Shown here piece by piece: positions 53,101-64,000 of a stretch of 64,000 nt of DNA. Under the pieces are notes generated by a model, which was not told the origin of the DNA, did no database searches, and was given only the letters and a program-made list of their open reading frames with translations. The translations under genes were made by a program, and so were the position numbers. The DNA lies in NCBI GenBank assembly GCA_023333565.1, contig JAJKFH010000209.1, forward strand, positions 1,875,001 through 1,939,000. Direction: 5' to 3'. This DNA comes from Puffinus mauretanicus. Its lineage: Eukaryota; Chordata; Aves; Procellariiformes; Procellariidae. Position 1 is the stretch's first letter. The number at the start of each line of letters is the position of its first letter.

Positions 53101-53372
53101 TTTTAATATGAATCTTTGAAACAACTTCAGGTATTGGGAGATTTTTCGACAGCAGTTCAAAAAAAAGAAAATCAGTTTTGATGTTTTCTAAGGTGTGTGC
53201 AGTAGTTCAAACAAGAATCAGTTTGAGAATCCCATTACCTGTGTTATACAGGAATCTTCTGGTTTTGGAATCTAGACATCTATATAACTTATTTCTAAAT
53301 TAACCTGTTATTCTGTACTTAAATGTAATGGGAAAGTTCAGTGCAGTGTATTTTTTTTTGTAACAGATATTG
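50136..53372. other. Non-coding stretch, no supported gene
   Basis: No recognised gene. It contains C/T-rich sequence at 50250-50285, T-rich sequence at 51228-51285 followed by an 88-codon open frame (see findings), and a palindrome with 12-bp arms at 52812-52837. Otherwise it is AT-rich, with stops in all frames. Confidence 0.55.
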
Positions 53373-53373
53373 G

Positions 53374-54330
53374 ATCACAGTATCATAGGACAGCTCAGGC
53401 TGGAAGGGACCTTAGGAGGTCTCTAGTCCAACCTCCTGCTCAACTAGGGTCAGCTGCCAGGCTGCTGAGGGATTTTTCCAGTCAGGTCTTGAAAACCTCT
53501 AAGGGTGGAGATGCTACAACCATTCTGTACAACCTTTGGCACTACTTGACTGCCTTTGCAGTGAAAAAGTTTTCTTTTATATCCAGTCTGAAATGCTTTC
53601 ATTTGCACTTAAGCCTGTTGTCCCTCACCACCCGCCATGTCCTGGCTCCACCTTCTCTGTGCCCTCCCCATAAGTATTGGCAGGCTGCTCTTAAGAACAC
53701 ACCCCAAATCCACCTCCTTTCCAGGCTGAACTAGCTCCAGTCCTGCAGCCTCTGCTCATAGGGCAAGTGCTCTGGCCCCTGACCATCTTGGATAGTCCTT
53801 TGCTGAACTCCTTGAGCTGACCAGTATCTTTCCTGAATTGGTGAACCCAAAACTGGACACAGCATCTAGATGTTGTCTCCCAGGGCTGAGCATGGGTGGA
53901 TGATCATTCCTCTCGATCTACTGGCTGTGCTCCTGTGAATATTGCCCATGATGCTGTTGTGCAGGGGCACACTGTGAGCTCATGTTCAGCTCATTGCCCA
54001 ACAAGACCCCATGGCCCCAGGCTTTGTCTATGTGCAATTTCACAAGGTTCCTATTGGCCCAATCCTCCGACCCATCTGGGTCCCTTTGGGTGGCAGCCCT
54101 GCCTGCAAGTGCATCAACTGGCCCCCCTCAGTTTGCTGTCATCTCCACAGTTGACAAGAGACCACTCTGACACTTTCCCCAGGTAACTGATAGAGATTTT
54201 AAACGGGCAGGTCCTATGATAGACCCCTGTGGTCCAGTTCTTATCAACCTCCAAGACACAGTACAACTCATTAACCACTACCATCTGAGAACAACCATCC
54301 AGCCAGTTTTTGTACCCATTTAGTTATTTT
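53374..54330 (-). mobile_element. CR1 LINE, older subfamily, 5'-truncated
   Basis: The minus-strand copy has its 3' end near 53374 (TCACAGTATCATAGGACAGC, GGCTGGAAGGGACCTTAGGA). Plus-strand wording follows the CR1 order: AGTCCAACCTCCTGCTCAA, then AAAAACTGGACACAGCAT-like, then GGGTCCCTTTGGGTGGCAGC, then TTTGCTGTCATCTCCACA, ending near the segment that corresponds to the RT palm (AGACCCCTGTGGTCCAGTTC). It is clearly more diverged than the copies at 47.1 and 56.2 kb, with many indels and no long frame, so it is an older dead insertion. The 5' boundary is approximate. Confidence 0.9.
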
Positions 54331-56248
54331 TAATTTTTTACTAGTATGTTTTGAAGAGAACAACTTTCTTGGATAACCGCTGGATCTACCATTACTGCTG
54401 TCAAATGAGAGAATGTTGCCAAAGTATATTTTAAAAATTACTTTTATGTGTACTTTTTAACAACTTTTATATTATTCAAAATTGACTGTTCTAACTTCAG
54501 TAGACAATTCTCAAGTTTGTAATCTTGTCATCTGATTACTTCTGATGAAGTGCCTTATGAAATCAAGAACAGTATCCTAGAATGGCTTATAAATACTGTA
54601 AAGTGCACAGGAATTTTTGGCAAGCTTCATAAGCTATATAAACAGGACACTTGAGGATTGCAAAATTCTTTTTTCTTTTCATTCTCTTGAACATGAACTG
54701 TGTTCAAAATATTTCAGCATGGACTAAATATGACACTTCAGAAGTTCAAGCCCAAGCAAGGGCGTGGGGAAGCTCCATTTTGGTTTTACTAAGATATTAA
54801 CCTGAGAACAGATACATTCTATAACAGGTCAACAGCACAAAGGTGGGAGGGGAAAATAAGTAGTTTTGGACATGTATGTGATTAAACCAAGTTGAAGCTA
54901 TTTTTACAAAACCAAGCCCCTATGTGTCATTGTGTTTCAAGATTGTTATCAGTCTAAAAACCAAATTCTTTAGCTCAAGCAGAAGTGATGGATATGGTAT
55001 ACAAACTGCTTGGCAGAACCTGAAAACCTGTAAGTTCTGGAGGTCAGAACAGATGGTTATAATTGTCCTGGGTTTAAAATGGATGAATAAATCTTCAACT
55101 GTATTCCTCTTCCGCTGTTTTACAAGCAGGAAACTAAAATATAAAATAGAAATTAAAAGTATTAATCAGCTAGACTAAATCCTTTTGGTTTCCTCATTAA
55201 TCCTTTCTGGCTTCTTCTGAAGTGTTTAGCTTAAGTTTATCTGCATTAACTCCAATCTAACAAAACTTCTTGAAACCAGACCTTAGGAAGACAGAATGTG
55301 GCAAGTTTTTAGTGAACCTGCAAGAGACACAAAACACAAGAAACCTACAAATATTGCAAATGTAAATTCCAGCATCTTGATTTGTGTGTTAGAATAAAAT
55401 GTAAATCAGAGATGGAATCCATTTCATATGGATGGAATTTCTTTTAATGTGTGAAAGCAATGAAGAACTGTTCTTGCTCTGAGGGAGAAGTAATGGAAAT
55501 GTTTGCAAATTCTATGATTCTCTGTTGCAAAGAACCAAATCATAGTATATTTTTACAATTTCTGTTTTGTATCTGTTAAAACGTTACCCTATCACCCAAA
55601 TGTAGTCTCCAGCTAAGGACTGTGTTATATTATCATAAGGAAATTGCATGACTAAAGCAGCTTTCCTTGTTCTGGTCAGTGAGTATTTTCCTTATCAAGT
55701 TATAAGCCCTGACCTACTGGTATCCAGATACAAACTTTAGACTGTATATGTGCACAGTCTCAGTGATTTCAGTCAGACCTGTGTCCAGTGTTATATTGAA
55801 TATTTAAATAATGAGCTGAATTTATGCCTTCAGGAGGTATCATCATATAGGCAAACTAAAATCCTAGGGCGAGGAGGAAGGGGAATATTTCAATTTTCAT
55901 TTAAATTTTTTTTCAGTATGGCTTCCAGTGCTGTCACCTGTTTTGGCCTTTTGAGGTTGCTAAAGGAATTTTCATCTTGTAAAGAGTAAATGTCTTGTAA
56001 ATCTGAATAAATCTTACAGATCCATAGACAAATGTTTTGGCTAAATGCTCATTTTTAGAACAGTAAAGAAGACATTCCATGTAGCTGTAATGTTTTCCTG
56101 CAGAATTTTGTTTCTTGCATTTTATTCAGAATGCAAGAAGTATACAGGGCTTTCTGACATGCACCATCTCAAACTAGTCCGAAGCTGATGGGTTCGTCAG
56201 GCAGTGTTGTATTTGTGGGGGTGATTTCACGTCTTCCAATATGATAGT
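54331..56248. other. Non-coding stretch, no gene seen
   Basis: AT-rich sequence between two CR1 copies. No exon or repeat recognised, and open frames are short and without domains. Confidence 0.6.
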
Positions 56249-56890
56249 GCAATGTGCATTCACAGCCCAGGCCGTCAATTGTAATCCTCGGCTGCATCGA
56301 AAGAAGCATGGCCAGCATGTCAAAGGAGGTGATTCTGCCCCTCTGCTCCACTCTGGTGTACTCCCCACCTGCAGTACTGCGTCCAGCTCTGGAGCCCTCA
56401 GCACAGGAAAGACATGGACCTGTTGGAGCGGGTCCAGAGCAAGGCCACAAAAATGATCAGAGGGATGGAACACCTCTCCTGTGAGGAAAGGCTGAGAGAG
56501 TTGGGGTTGTTCAGCCTGGAGAAGAGAAGGCTTCGGGGAGACCTTATTGCAGCCTTTCAATACTTAAAAGGGGCTTATAAGAAAAGATGGAGACAGACTT
56601 TTTAGTGGGACCTGTTGCAATAGGACAAAGGGGAATGGGTTTTAAACTAAAAGAGGGTAGATTCAGACTAGGTATAAGGAAGGAATCTTTTACAATGAGG
56701 GTGGTGAAACACTGGAACAGGTTGCCCGGAGAGGTGGTAGATGCCCCATCCCTGGAAACATTCAAGGTCAGGTTTGGCAGGGCTCTGAGCAACCTGATCT
56801 AGTTGAAGATATCCCTGCTCACTGCAGTGGGCTTGGACTAGAAGACCTTTAAAGGTCCGTTTCAATCCAAATTATTCTATGATTCTATGA
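56249..56890 (+). mobile_element. CR1 LINE, young subfamily, 3' 640 bp, inverted to the 47-kb copy
   Basis: The plus-strand CR1 begins abruptly after single-copy sequence, in the thumb region of the RT (GTAATCCTCGGCTGCATCGA). It continues through [40 protein letters not shown] and RVVKHWNRLPGEVVDAPSLE to the 3' untranslated end, closing with ATTCTATGATTCTATGAT (56873-56890), the diagnostic CR1 octamer tail. One premature stop lies after METDFL-upstream sequence (RWRQTF, stop), shared with the 47-kb copy and therefore probably inherited from the source or normal for this subfamily's frame usage. The 5' truncation is the usual result of incomplete reverse transcription. It is too short to encode an enzyme. 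Confidence 0.96.
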
Positions 56891-57371
56891 TGGTTGGGTC
56901 TGATGTTTTAGAGAGTTCTATTTTTGGCTTGTTACAGTTAACACTTGTATGCTGCCTTTGAGCCAGATTAATCATTGGGTTGATATTGGGTTTCATTTCT
57001 GTGGTGAGGACATGCTAATTCATTTGTCAGTTAAAGCAGCAAATCCAAACTGTGCTTTTATTGTCTGGATCAGTTCCCTGGAAAACATTAAAATATAAGT
57101 TATGTTGATTTTCTTTAGTTAAATTCAAGTAAAATGAAGGTTTTTCATTTTGTGGCTCTGACTATAAGCTTAACGCCACCTCAATTTTTGATGTAGCTTT
57201 TGTGTATATATATTATTCGCAGTACAGGATTACCACTTCGACATCCATATTCCTGTTGGAATCTGAAGTGTCCTTTAAACATCACATTGGGCAGATTATT
57301 AAGACTTCCTACTGTCATTTGAAAAATAAAACCATACTTTGACCGTATTTATCCTTGTCTGTTTATGAGAA
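56891..57371. other. Non-coding spacer
   Basis: AT-rich sequence between the young CR1 and the L2-type relic. Nothing recognised. Confidence 0.6.
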
Positions 57372-57800
57372 GCTGGCTCAGAGTTTTATCTCTTCCAAGC
57401 TAGACAACTATAATGCTTTGCTCACTGGCCTGCCAAGTGGTCTCATTACCAAGCTTGAGCAAAACTCTTTTGCCAGTGAAGTATATCTTGCAAAAAAAGT
57501 CAGCATATCTCCCTAATCCTAGCGTTGCTGCATTGGCTACTCAGAAACAAAGGATTGAAGTGAAGTTGACCTGTCAGCCCATTCATGGTCAAGGTCCTGA
57601 ATATATCTCCTGATTTAATTTTGAGATATATCGCTTCCAGGCCTCTATGCTCTTCAGTGCCCTCTTAGTGCAAGTTCCAATTATGAAACTACAAACCTTG
57701 CATGATGGAGGATTTTACCATTATGCCCAACAGCTAAGGAATAATCTGCCTTTCTCAGTTTAGGAAGCTCATGCTCTTTGCTTAAATCTCCTCTTCTGAA
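57372..57800 (+). mobile_element. Relic of an L2-type LINE, C-terminal part of ORF2
   Basis: Plus-strand translation, with frame changes, gives SFISSKLDNYNALLTGLPSG, then HISLILALLHWLLRNKG, then RPLCSS, then YHYAQQLRNNLPFSV, then a diverged S-L-K-x-L-x-x-x-L-x-L-L-F. This is the conserved order downstream of the RT in LINE2 and related elements: ISS-R-LDYCN-LL-GLP, then HITP-L--LHWLP, then -R-LRS-, then P-LWN-LP, then FK--LK--LF. Several frameshifts and stops show it is long dead. L2-like elements are not known to be active in birds, so this is an inherited amniote-age fossil. A related Rex/Babar-like LINE is the main alternative. Boundaries are approximate. Confidence 0.75.
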
Positions 57801-58659
57801 GATTCGCTTGTCTGTCTTTTTCCTTTTTTAGTGAGTAACATTTTATACTCCGTAACTCAGTCATTTGGGGACTGTAATATATTCTGTGCTGCTATGCAGA
57901 ATGAAGTTGTAATTGTAGTTTTAAGTAGAGCTAATTAAGAATTTTTTTTAGTTGTTTTGAAAAAAAACTTTTAAAAATAAATTATTATTTTTGTCAAAAG
58001 ACAAAGCAGTTAATAGGAAAAGATTCTTAGATTTAGGAGAAGGGAGCAATGGGGAGTGCCTCAAGATTACTGCACCCTCCAGTATCCAATAATTGGTCGC
58101 TTATATGGATTTGGAAGGCTCAGAGTCAAACTTAGCTAACTTCCCTTTACTGAAATATTTTAATTATCAAGCTGTTGGCTGCTCTGGAGTGAGGCTTTCT
58201 AAGTCACTTCTATGATGAATGTGTTGTTCATATAACTAAGGTTAATTGATGCTTGGACCTGAAATTAGATCTGATACATCTTGCTGTAGACCATATGCTG
58301 TTGTAGAGTAAATACCTGTATCTTACCTCCACCTTTTGTTATATTGTCGGAGAAAACTGAAAAAATTCTAGTTTTCATCTCAGCGTGGAAGGAGCAAAAT
58401 TTTTTAATTGCTTGTTGGAAGTTACAGGTACTCCATTTTCATATGAAGAGACCAATTTACTTTTATTAACCAGTGGTCCTTTGCAGAAAAAGTGTATCAT
58501 TTTACTGTTTAAATTGAACACTAGAAATTAAATTGCTAATGTTAAAATATTTTAACTCCTCCAAAGTGGAGGAGTGTCATGGTCAAAGAAAAAAAATGAC
58601 CTTTGTAGCAACCTTCCAAATGGATAGAGAGAGGGTAAGATGACATTTCTTAGAGACAG
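57801..58659. other. Non-coding stretch, no gene seen
   Basis: AT-rich sequence with no recognised element between two ancient repeat relics. Confidence 0.55.
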
Positions 58660-58790
58660 AGAAAAGGGCGCTGTAGTAATAGAGACACAAAATGATGCCA
58701 ACCTGGATGAGACTTTTAGCTGTTTGGATCTTGAAGATCTTAAGAATGGGCAAGATTTAGGTATAAACTGAATGTGACAGCTTATAAAAA
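58660..58790. repeat. Possible ancient interspersed repeat relic
   Basis: The blocks AATAGAGACACAAAATGATG, GGATGAGACTTTTAGCTGTT and GGCAAGATTTAGGTATAAAC, in this order and spacing, resemble from memory an old repeat common in reptile and monotreme DNA ('gatgagagttttagctgtgtggat ... ggcaagatttagatacagcctggatgtgag'). I cannot name the family. The G/A-rich sequence to about 59.1 kb may be its continuation but the match is lost. Confidence 0.4.
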
Positions 58791-60152
58791 GAAGCAGCTA
58801 TTAGAGAGGTAGAGGAAGAGTTAGTATGATGCACTAATGGAAAAAGTGAGAGGGTGAAAAGGAAGAGAAAGCTTTGGAAAAAGAATATGGTCAGTGTTGA
58901 AGAGAAGGTAAAGTGTGGAGATAGACTGCTGACTGTGGTAGGATTAGAGATTCTGGTGAGGAGAGTTATAGCGAGTGCAGTTGTGGAAGTCAAATGGGTA
59001 TTGTCGAGATGGGCGAGAAACTCAAATGGCAATTTTAAATTACGTATTGCATACTTTGAGAGGAATGAGAGATGGGGTGATAGGTGGAAAGGCTAAGGGA
59101 ATAACTATGAAGTTGTCTTATGGCATCAAGGTGACAGCAAAGGACAGATGTAAGAACACTAGGTATTTTTGCCAATAAGCGTATGTTGTATTACAAATAG
59201 AGCAAACCATAATAAGTCCTGAACAGTTTGATGCCTCACATAGTAAACAAACTGTCAGTTCAGCGGAACTGAGCAGGTCACTGGGCAGGTTTGGTGGGAG
59301 AGATGGGAGGTGGCAGATGGTTCTTCTCCCTCCTCCCAGGGGGTGCTGCTTGTCTTGGTAGGATTCGTGCTGTGCTACCTATGACAGCAGGACCTGCTAG
59401 TATCTACATGCTAGGCCTTGTCAGGGTATGTATATTTGGCAACACAACGGCCATGTCTTGCCAGTTATGTAGCAGTTTGTTTTTATCAACAATGGTTTCA
59501 TTTCAACAACCTATTAATAGCCTTAGATATACTGTATAGCAGCAACAGGTTCTGTGCAGCTGCAGCTAGTACCAAAGCAAAGAGTTTAAAAGATTATGCA
59601 GTGCCCAGGTGAGGGGTGAGGAGGTTTATGCAATGACAGAGACTAAGACATAGCTCTGTGTTAGTCTTAGCAGACCTACAGGAAGGCTTTCCCAGTATCA
59701 AAACTTTTTTGGCAGTGCTAAAAAGGGTTAAATTCTATACATTAAAAATGTATATGATGTATATATATTTATATGTATATAGTTTTTTTGGTAGGAAAAA
59801 GACATGTTTTTCTATTGTGTCAGGAAAGAAAGGAAGGAGTGTAAGATTATGGAGAAGAAAAAGGGAGGCCTTTTCAGTGATGTATCTGCTTCCGTTAAAC
59901 TTGGTTGGCTGATATTTATGTGGAACTTCCACGGTCGTTTTGTTTTATATGCTAATGTGAAATCAAATTCCATTCTGGGTGGTAGTGATTGATTAGGATT
60001 TTTTTCTAGAAGTTAGTAATTATTTGTAAAATAAATACAAGTTGTTATCCTTTCGCTAGTGAAGGCAAGAGTGGAGGAGGAAATGAGATATTGTTAAATG
60101 GAAATGTATGTGGTTCTTCAAAATAACTGAAAATATTGCCCTCAAAGAATAT

Positions 60153-60184
60153 ACTATAGTATATATACACTATAGTATATATAA
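60153..60184 (+). repeat. 16-bp tandem duplication, self-complementary
   Basis: ACTATAGTATATATAC is followed immediately by ACTATAGTATATATAA, differing only in the last base. Each unit contains the palindrome ACTATAGT, so the pair can form cruciform or hairpin structures. Confidence 0.9.
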
Positions 60185-60895
60185 ACGCCATTAGTGCATA
60201 AAAATATGGCTTAATGTAGAAAGTTTTATCAACATAGTATTTTCCTTTCACCTGAGCTTCTAACAGGTTAATTTCTTACTTTTTCCCTTGGATTACAAAT
60301 AAAATATTGTAACATAGGAGGTATGAGCAGTCTTTTGTCAGACAACTGAATGCAAAGTTTCTGCCAATTAAAACAACGTGTGTAGTTTATATAAACTCAT
60401 CCACTTCAAGTTACAGATATTTAAGGCGGATTTGAAATGTTAAGTTATTGCAGAAAGCTTTGTGTGTATTGCATATATAAAATAAATTGAACGTAGTAGT
60501 TCTATAAGATGAAGTTGTTCTCAGTTTATTTTTGCAATAATTGACCCTTTGGGGAATCCAGGTCATATTATAACTTTTTTTTTTTAAGCAAAAAAAGGTG
60601 GCACTGATTCTTCTGTTGTTTGACTGTTCGAAGTGCAGCTATAATGAAAGTGTTCCGGTATTTTAAAGGAAAGGTTGTAGAGGAAGGGGTTGATCTCATT
60701 GTCAGTCCTGTTGTATGTGACATGTTGGAGAACTGACCTTTTGCAGCTCGTTCACAACGCTTCATCTTCCCTTCTGAAACTATGACTTTTTCCAATAGTT
60801 TTCTTTAGTTTTCTGCCCTTGCCCAAGTAGATGTTTGTACAATGCTTTGTTTTTGCATACCGAAAACTTCAAGCAAGAAATTTCCCTGCAGGCTT

Positions 60896-60911
60896 CCCCC
60901 CCCCCCCCCCC
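60896..60911. repeat. Homopolymer of 16 C
   Basis: Sixteen consecutive cytosines (guanines on the minus strand). Long enough for G-quadruplex formation on the minus strand and likely variable in length. No promoter context. Confidence 0.9.
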
Positions 60912-63171
60912 ATGATTTCCTAAGCCACGTGATACATTTTCAGGAATACCTTTGCAATGCAGTTTAAAAACCAGCCGAACAAAACCCCCAGAACATCGAC
61001 CTGAAAACACATATAATGTCTTGCAGAAAATATTTTCACCGCTCTTCACGACTTTATTTTTCTTTGACCACATACTTCATGGTTTTCATTCATTGTAGTA
61101 TCATCGGACAGCAATCAAATAAATGAGGCCTATCAGAGCACAAGTGCCTATTTAAATTAAAGGAAAGCATTTAAGAGTTTTTAGATGCTAATACTTTGTT
61201 CAGATGTTAGCAAATGACTTGCACACATGTAGGCAAAGAAGAACAGTACATGCTTTTGGTAATACGTGATCTGGGCAGCACAAAAAAGAAAGGAAGCTTG
61301 GAAAGCGTAGTGGTGTGTTTTTGGCAATATTTTGCTCCACACAGTGCTGCCAGAGCAAGAACAGTAGCGGACATTGTCTAAAGCGTCTCTGACCATCCTC
61401 TGAACTCTTGGACCACCCTATGGATGGATGGTTGCCGGGGCTTTTCTTTCAGGGGAAGAGTCTCTTCCTCTGCTGTTGCATTTTGGCTGCCTTGTCCTTA
61501 ATCAGAGTGTGTTTCTTTTTGAGGTGTTAATCTCTCTGCTTCTCCCACAGATGTTGTCATTTGCACTGTAGGCACTCACTGAATTCCTCTGTCCTTCAGG
61601 GTGCAACTTCCACTTCAGATTTCAGTCTTATTTTCGCTTGGCTTACAAAAATAAGTCAGAATGTAATTCATAAATCCAGGAAACCTTCTGAACAGTCTTA
61701 CAGGCACCAAGCACCCAGCAGGAATTAAAACCTTTCACTTTCCTGATAGCCTAGGTTTTTTCATTTCCTGGTTTGCAAGAGCAGAGAAATGAGGAGGAGG
61801 TCCAGGGAAGCTGAGCAGAGCACGGGACAACAGTGCTAAAGAGAGCGAGACACCTTAAAAGCTGCTAGGAGCAGCTGCATTTTGAACTTGATGAAGGAAA
61901 TAGAAAAAGCTACTGACTAAGGCCAAACGCAGCCTGAAATTCCAGAAGTGACCTGCTGTAAACCCGCTCAGCAAGCTAGCGATCTCTGGGTGTTTAATGC
62001 TGACATGCTCTGGGGTATATGGAGAACAGCCAAGCAGCACGATGGCTGTACACTAAGAAAATAAGCAAGTTCTCATGTGTTTTTTGCTGTTTTGCATGTC
62101 ACTGGAGTAGAGTCGATAGGGGTAAAGGATGTGGCTCTACTGCGCTGTTGAAACTGTAGTTAGATAACCGCTGGCACGGATGGCAACTCATTATTTCTAG
62201 GTGTAAGGGTGTGAGTCAGGTGGTTAAAACAATTCAGAGGTTTTTTGAAACAGATCATAAAATGCTTCATGTAATGCTAAAACCTGCTTTCATTGGCTGA
62301 TACTACATATTCCTGAGACCTTTGCCTTCACATCATCATTTTTGGTATGTCAACGATAGCTGAGAAGTGTTCCTGGTTTTATAAATGGTCTGCAAAATAT
62401 TTCCTTCTTACAGAAAGTAGCAGACAAGTGGTGGTTTTCTCATATCTCTAATTTTCACAACTGCATGCGTCTCAGCCCAGTCCATTGGTACTCTACCTGA
62501 CAATTACAAGTTCCAGTGCATGGTCAACTTTAAGTATATAGTATCCAGCATATTTTTTAAATAGACTTTTTTCTTTTAATGAATAGCAAATAACACTAAA
62601 ATATTTTTTTTTAAATAGATGAAAGTACTGCAGACAAAAAGGAGATTTGCTTCATAGGTTCTTAATAAAATATAGTCATGGTTCTTATGCAGACATGGCA
62701 TGATGTGTACATTATAGCATACTATACTTTTTCAGGTAAGTTAGAGGGAGTGCTTTTGCAGACATAGTTTGTGTGGTGCTGCAGAAGACTAAGGATTTCA
62801 TTCTGTCCTCTTTATATCCTGAATGAATTAAACTTGTGAGAAAGAAGGGGACACATAATAGGGCTCTCTTGGGCAGAGCTTGGCAGGAAGGTATAGTGGC
62901 CTTGGAAACTTCAGGAGGTATTCTTTGATTCCTTCAAAACTGCAGTTGTGTGGTAGTTTAAAAAAAAGTTACATAATACGGTTTCTGTGACATAAATAAG
63001 CTTGTTTGCTTTTCACCTCTGAATAAATAATACATTCCCAGTCTTACATTTCCTGTAACAAAGTGAAATGTGAATAGCAATATAAAGTCCCAAATATCTT
63101 GATCCCTTTATATTTTTTTTCTTGCCTTTCTTAGTGCTTACTCGATGCTAAGAGACTAATACCAAGTGGAA

Positions 63172-63240
63172 TTGAACACCTGCAGCTCTCACTTCGAGTT
63201 ATGCTGTATATTGAAGATGAAGGGAATTGCAGGTGTTCTA
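63172..63240. repeat. Palindromic ancient-repeat relic (hairpin)
   Basis: Perfect 11-bp arms GAACACCTGCA (63174-63184) and TGCAGGTGTTC (63228-63238) are extended inward by imperfect pairing of CTCTCACTTC with GAAGGGAATT. The wording resembles the palindromic reptile repeat containing 'gagcacctgcagctcccattgacttc ... aatgggagttgcaggtgctc', possibly the same family as the weaker relic at 1912-2030. This would make it a fossil non-autonomous DNA transposon. It is too short and diverged to be certain. Confidence 0.5.
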
Positions 63241-64000
63241 TATTTCCCAGAATTTATCCCACGTGCCATTGCCTATCTGGAAGGACTTACTGTTCAATCT
63301 CAGACTGAGCCTTTTGTTGCTGGATGTACGTAAGGCTTTGAATATATGACAGTTTATGCCTATTCTGGGTTTATTCCCACCCCCCCATGATACGTTCATT
63401 TCTCTCATTTTTTAAGTTCTTGGGGTGGCTTAAAATTATTTATATAAGAAGATCTCATATTAGGATGTTCTGTAACTTCTTTGCAGGGAATGATTATTTG
63501 CTAGCCATCAGTTATATCTTCTCTGTATCACCTGTTATCTCCTATCACCGCACTTCTCTACTGCTCTTGCCTGTGATTCTAGATTTCTACATGAATAACT
63601 GGCATCTTTTTCAGGGTGAGGAAATAGTGTTGTTATTCCTTGCACATCCATGCAAGGAATTGATTTTGCATTTGATTTTGGTTTTTAGAGAATAGTGATA
63701 CCAACAGTCCTATTATTATAAATTTGTTATAAATAACAAACAGCAGAGAGTAAAAAGCATTCTGGTTATGTTCTCTGAATCTGAGTTGCATCTTAGATCT
63801 GGGTACTCTGTTCTCATTTTCCCAGAACTATTGTCTGCTAGATTCAGTTGAGCCAGATATTCTTTCTAACCTTTTCAGCTTCAAGGAAAAAATCAACTAG
63901 TTTTGCCATTTAAGAATTCTGGCGTTTCACTGGAACCTTTGGCTGAATACGGGCCCAAAACATATTATTTCAACCATGCAGTGTAAATGCAGAGCTACCA
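63241..64000. other. Non-coding stretch to window end
   Basis: No recognised gene or repeat. An open frame of about 100 codons at 63387-63695 is hydrophobic (Phe/Leu/Ile-rich) because of T-rich composition and has no recognisable domain or splice context. Confidence 0.55.

Larger units (their letters stand above)
58791..63171. other. Non-coding stretch, no supported gene
   Basis: No gene recognised. Contains a 16-bp tandem duplication at 60153-60184 and a 16-base C run at 60896-60911. G/A-rich sequence at 58.8-59.1 kb gives open frames without domains. On the minus strand near 60.68 kb a short frame reads NEINPFLYN, recalling the NPxxY motif of seven-transmembrane receptors. A stop lies only about 20 codons upstream and nothing else supports it. 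Confidence 0.5.

Noticed and set aside
60600..60760. Minus-strand NEINPFLYN motif suggesting a seven-transmembrane receptor end
   Set aside because: A stop lies about 20 codons upstream, no transmembrane segments precede it in any frame, and the motif is short enough to arise by chance.
1..64000. CRISPR arrays, operons, phage or plasmid modules
   Set aside because: The CR1 and LTR content shows this is vertebrate nuclear DNA, and no regularly spaced direct repeats or compact gene clusters are present.

Overview
This is vertebrate, almost certainly bird, nuclear DNA. The interspersed repeats are CR1 LINE copies of several ages, their 3' ends carrying the typical ATTCTATGAT-type octamer repeats, together with solo LTRs of a family flanked by long inverted termini (TGTCGTGGTTT ... 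AAACCACGACA). There are no operons, Shine-Dalgarno sites or densely packed reading frames. The rest is AT-rich, stop-riddled sequence of the kind found in avian introns or gene deserts. I found no host protein-coding exon, tRNA, rRNA or known microRNA that I can defend, and no CpG-island promoter.

Layout. 1-172: tail of a CR1 cut by the window edge. 0.2-21.3 kb: non-coding single-copy sequence with a weak palindromic-repeat relic (about 1.9 kb), a C-rich/G4-type tract (5.14 kb), an ancient CR1 relic (9.26-9.61 kb) and a 10-bp-period T/C array (9.9 kb). 21.3-23.6 kb: the best CR1 copy, minus strand, with endonuclease and reverse-transcriptase segments. It has frameshifts, two internal deletions and a 38-bp remnant of an LTR bounded by a perfect 4-bp target duplication. 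23.6-39.4 kb: single-copy sequence with an unclassified duplicated repeat with inverted ends (29.18-29.49 kb) and an internal CR1 fragment (33.99-34.35 kb). 39.42-40.04 kb: a solo LTR. 46.5-57.8 kb: a cluster of transposon remains, namely an ancient CR1 3' end, a young CR1 (minus), a second solo LTR with an intact-looking promoter, an older CR1, a young CR1 (plus) nearly identical to the first young one but inverted, and a relic of an L2-type LINE. 57.8-64 kb: single-copy sequence with two further ancient-repeat relics.

Nothing suggests cooperating genes. The value of the window is its transposon history: ancient L2/CR1 relics, then older CR1, then young CR1, then class-I-like LTR insertions reduced to solo LTRs, one further reduced to 38 bp. 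I did not find a convincing undescribed biological system. The most unusual items are the 38-bp micro-LTR, the 29.2-kb duplicated element with inverted ends, and the solo LTR that keeps a CCAAT / perfect CRE / TATA promoter layout.
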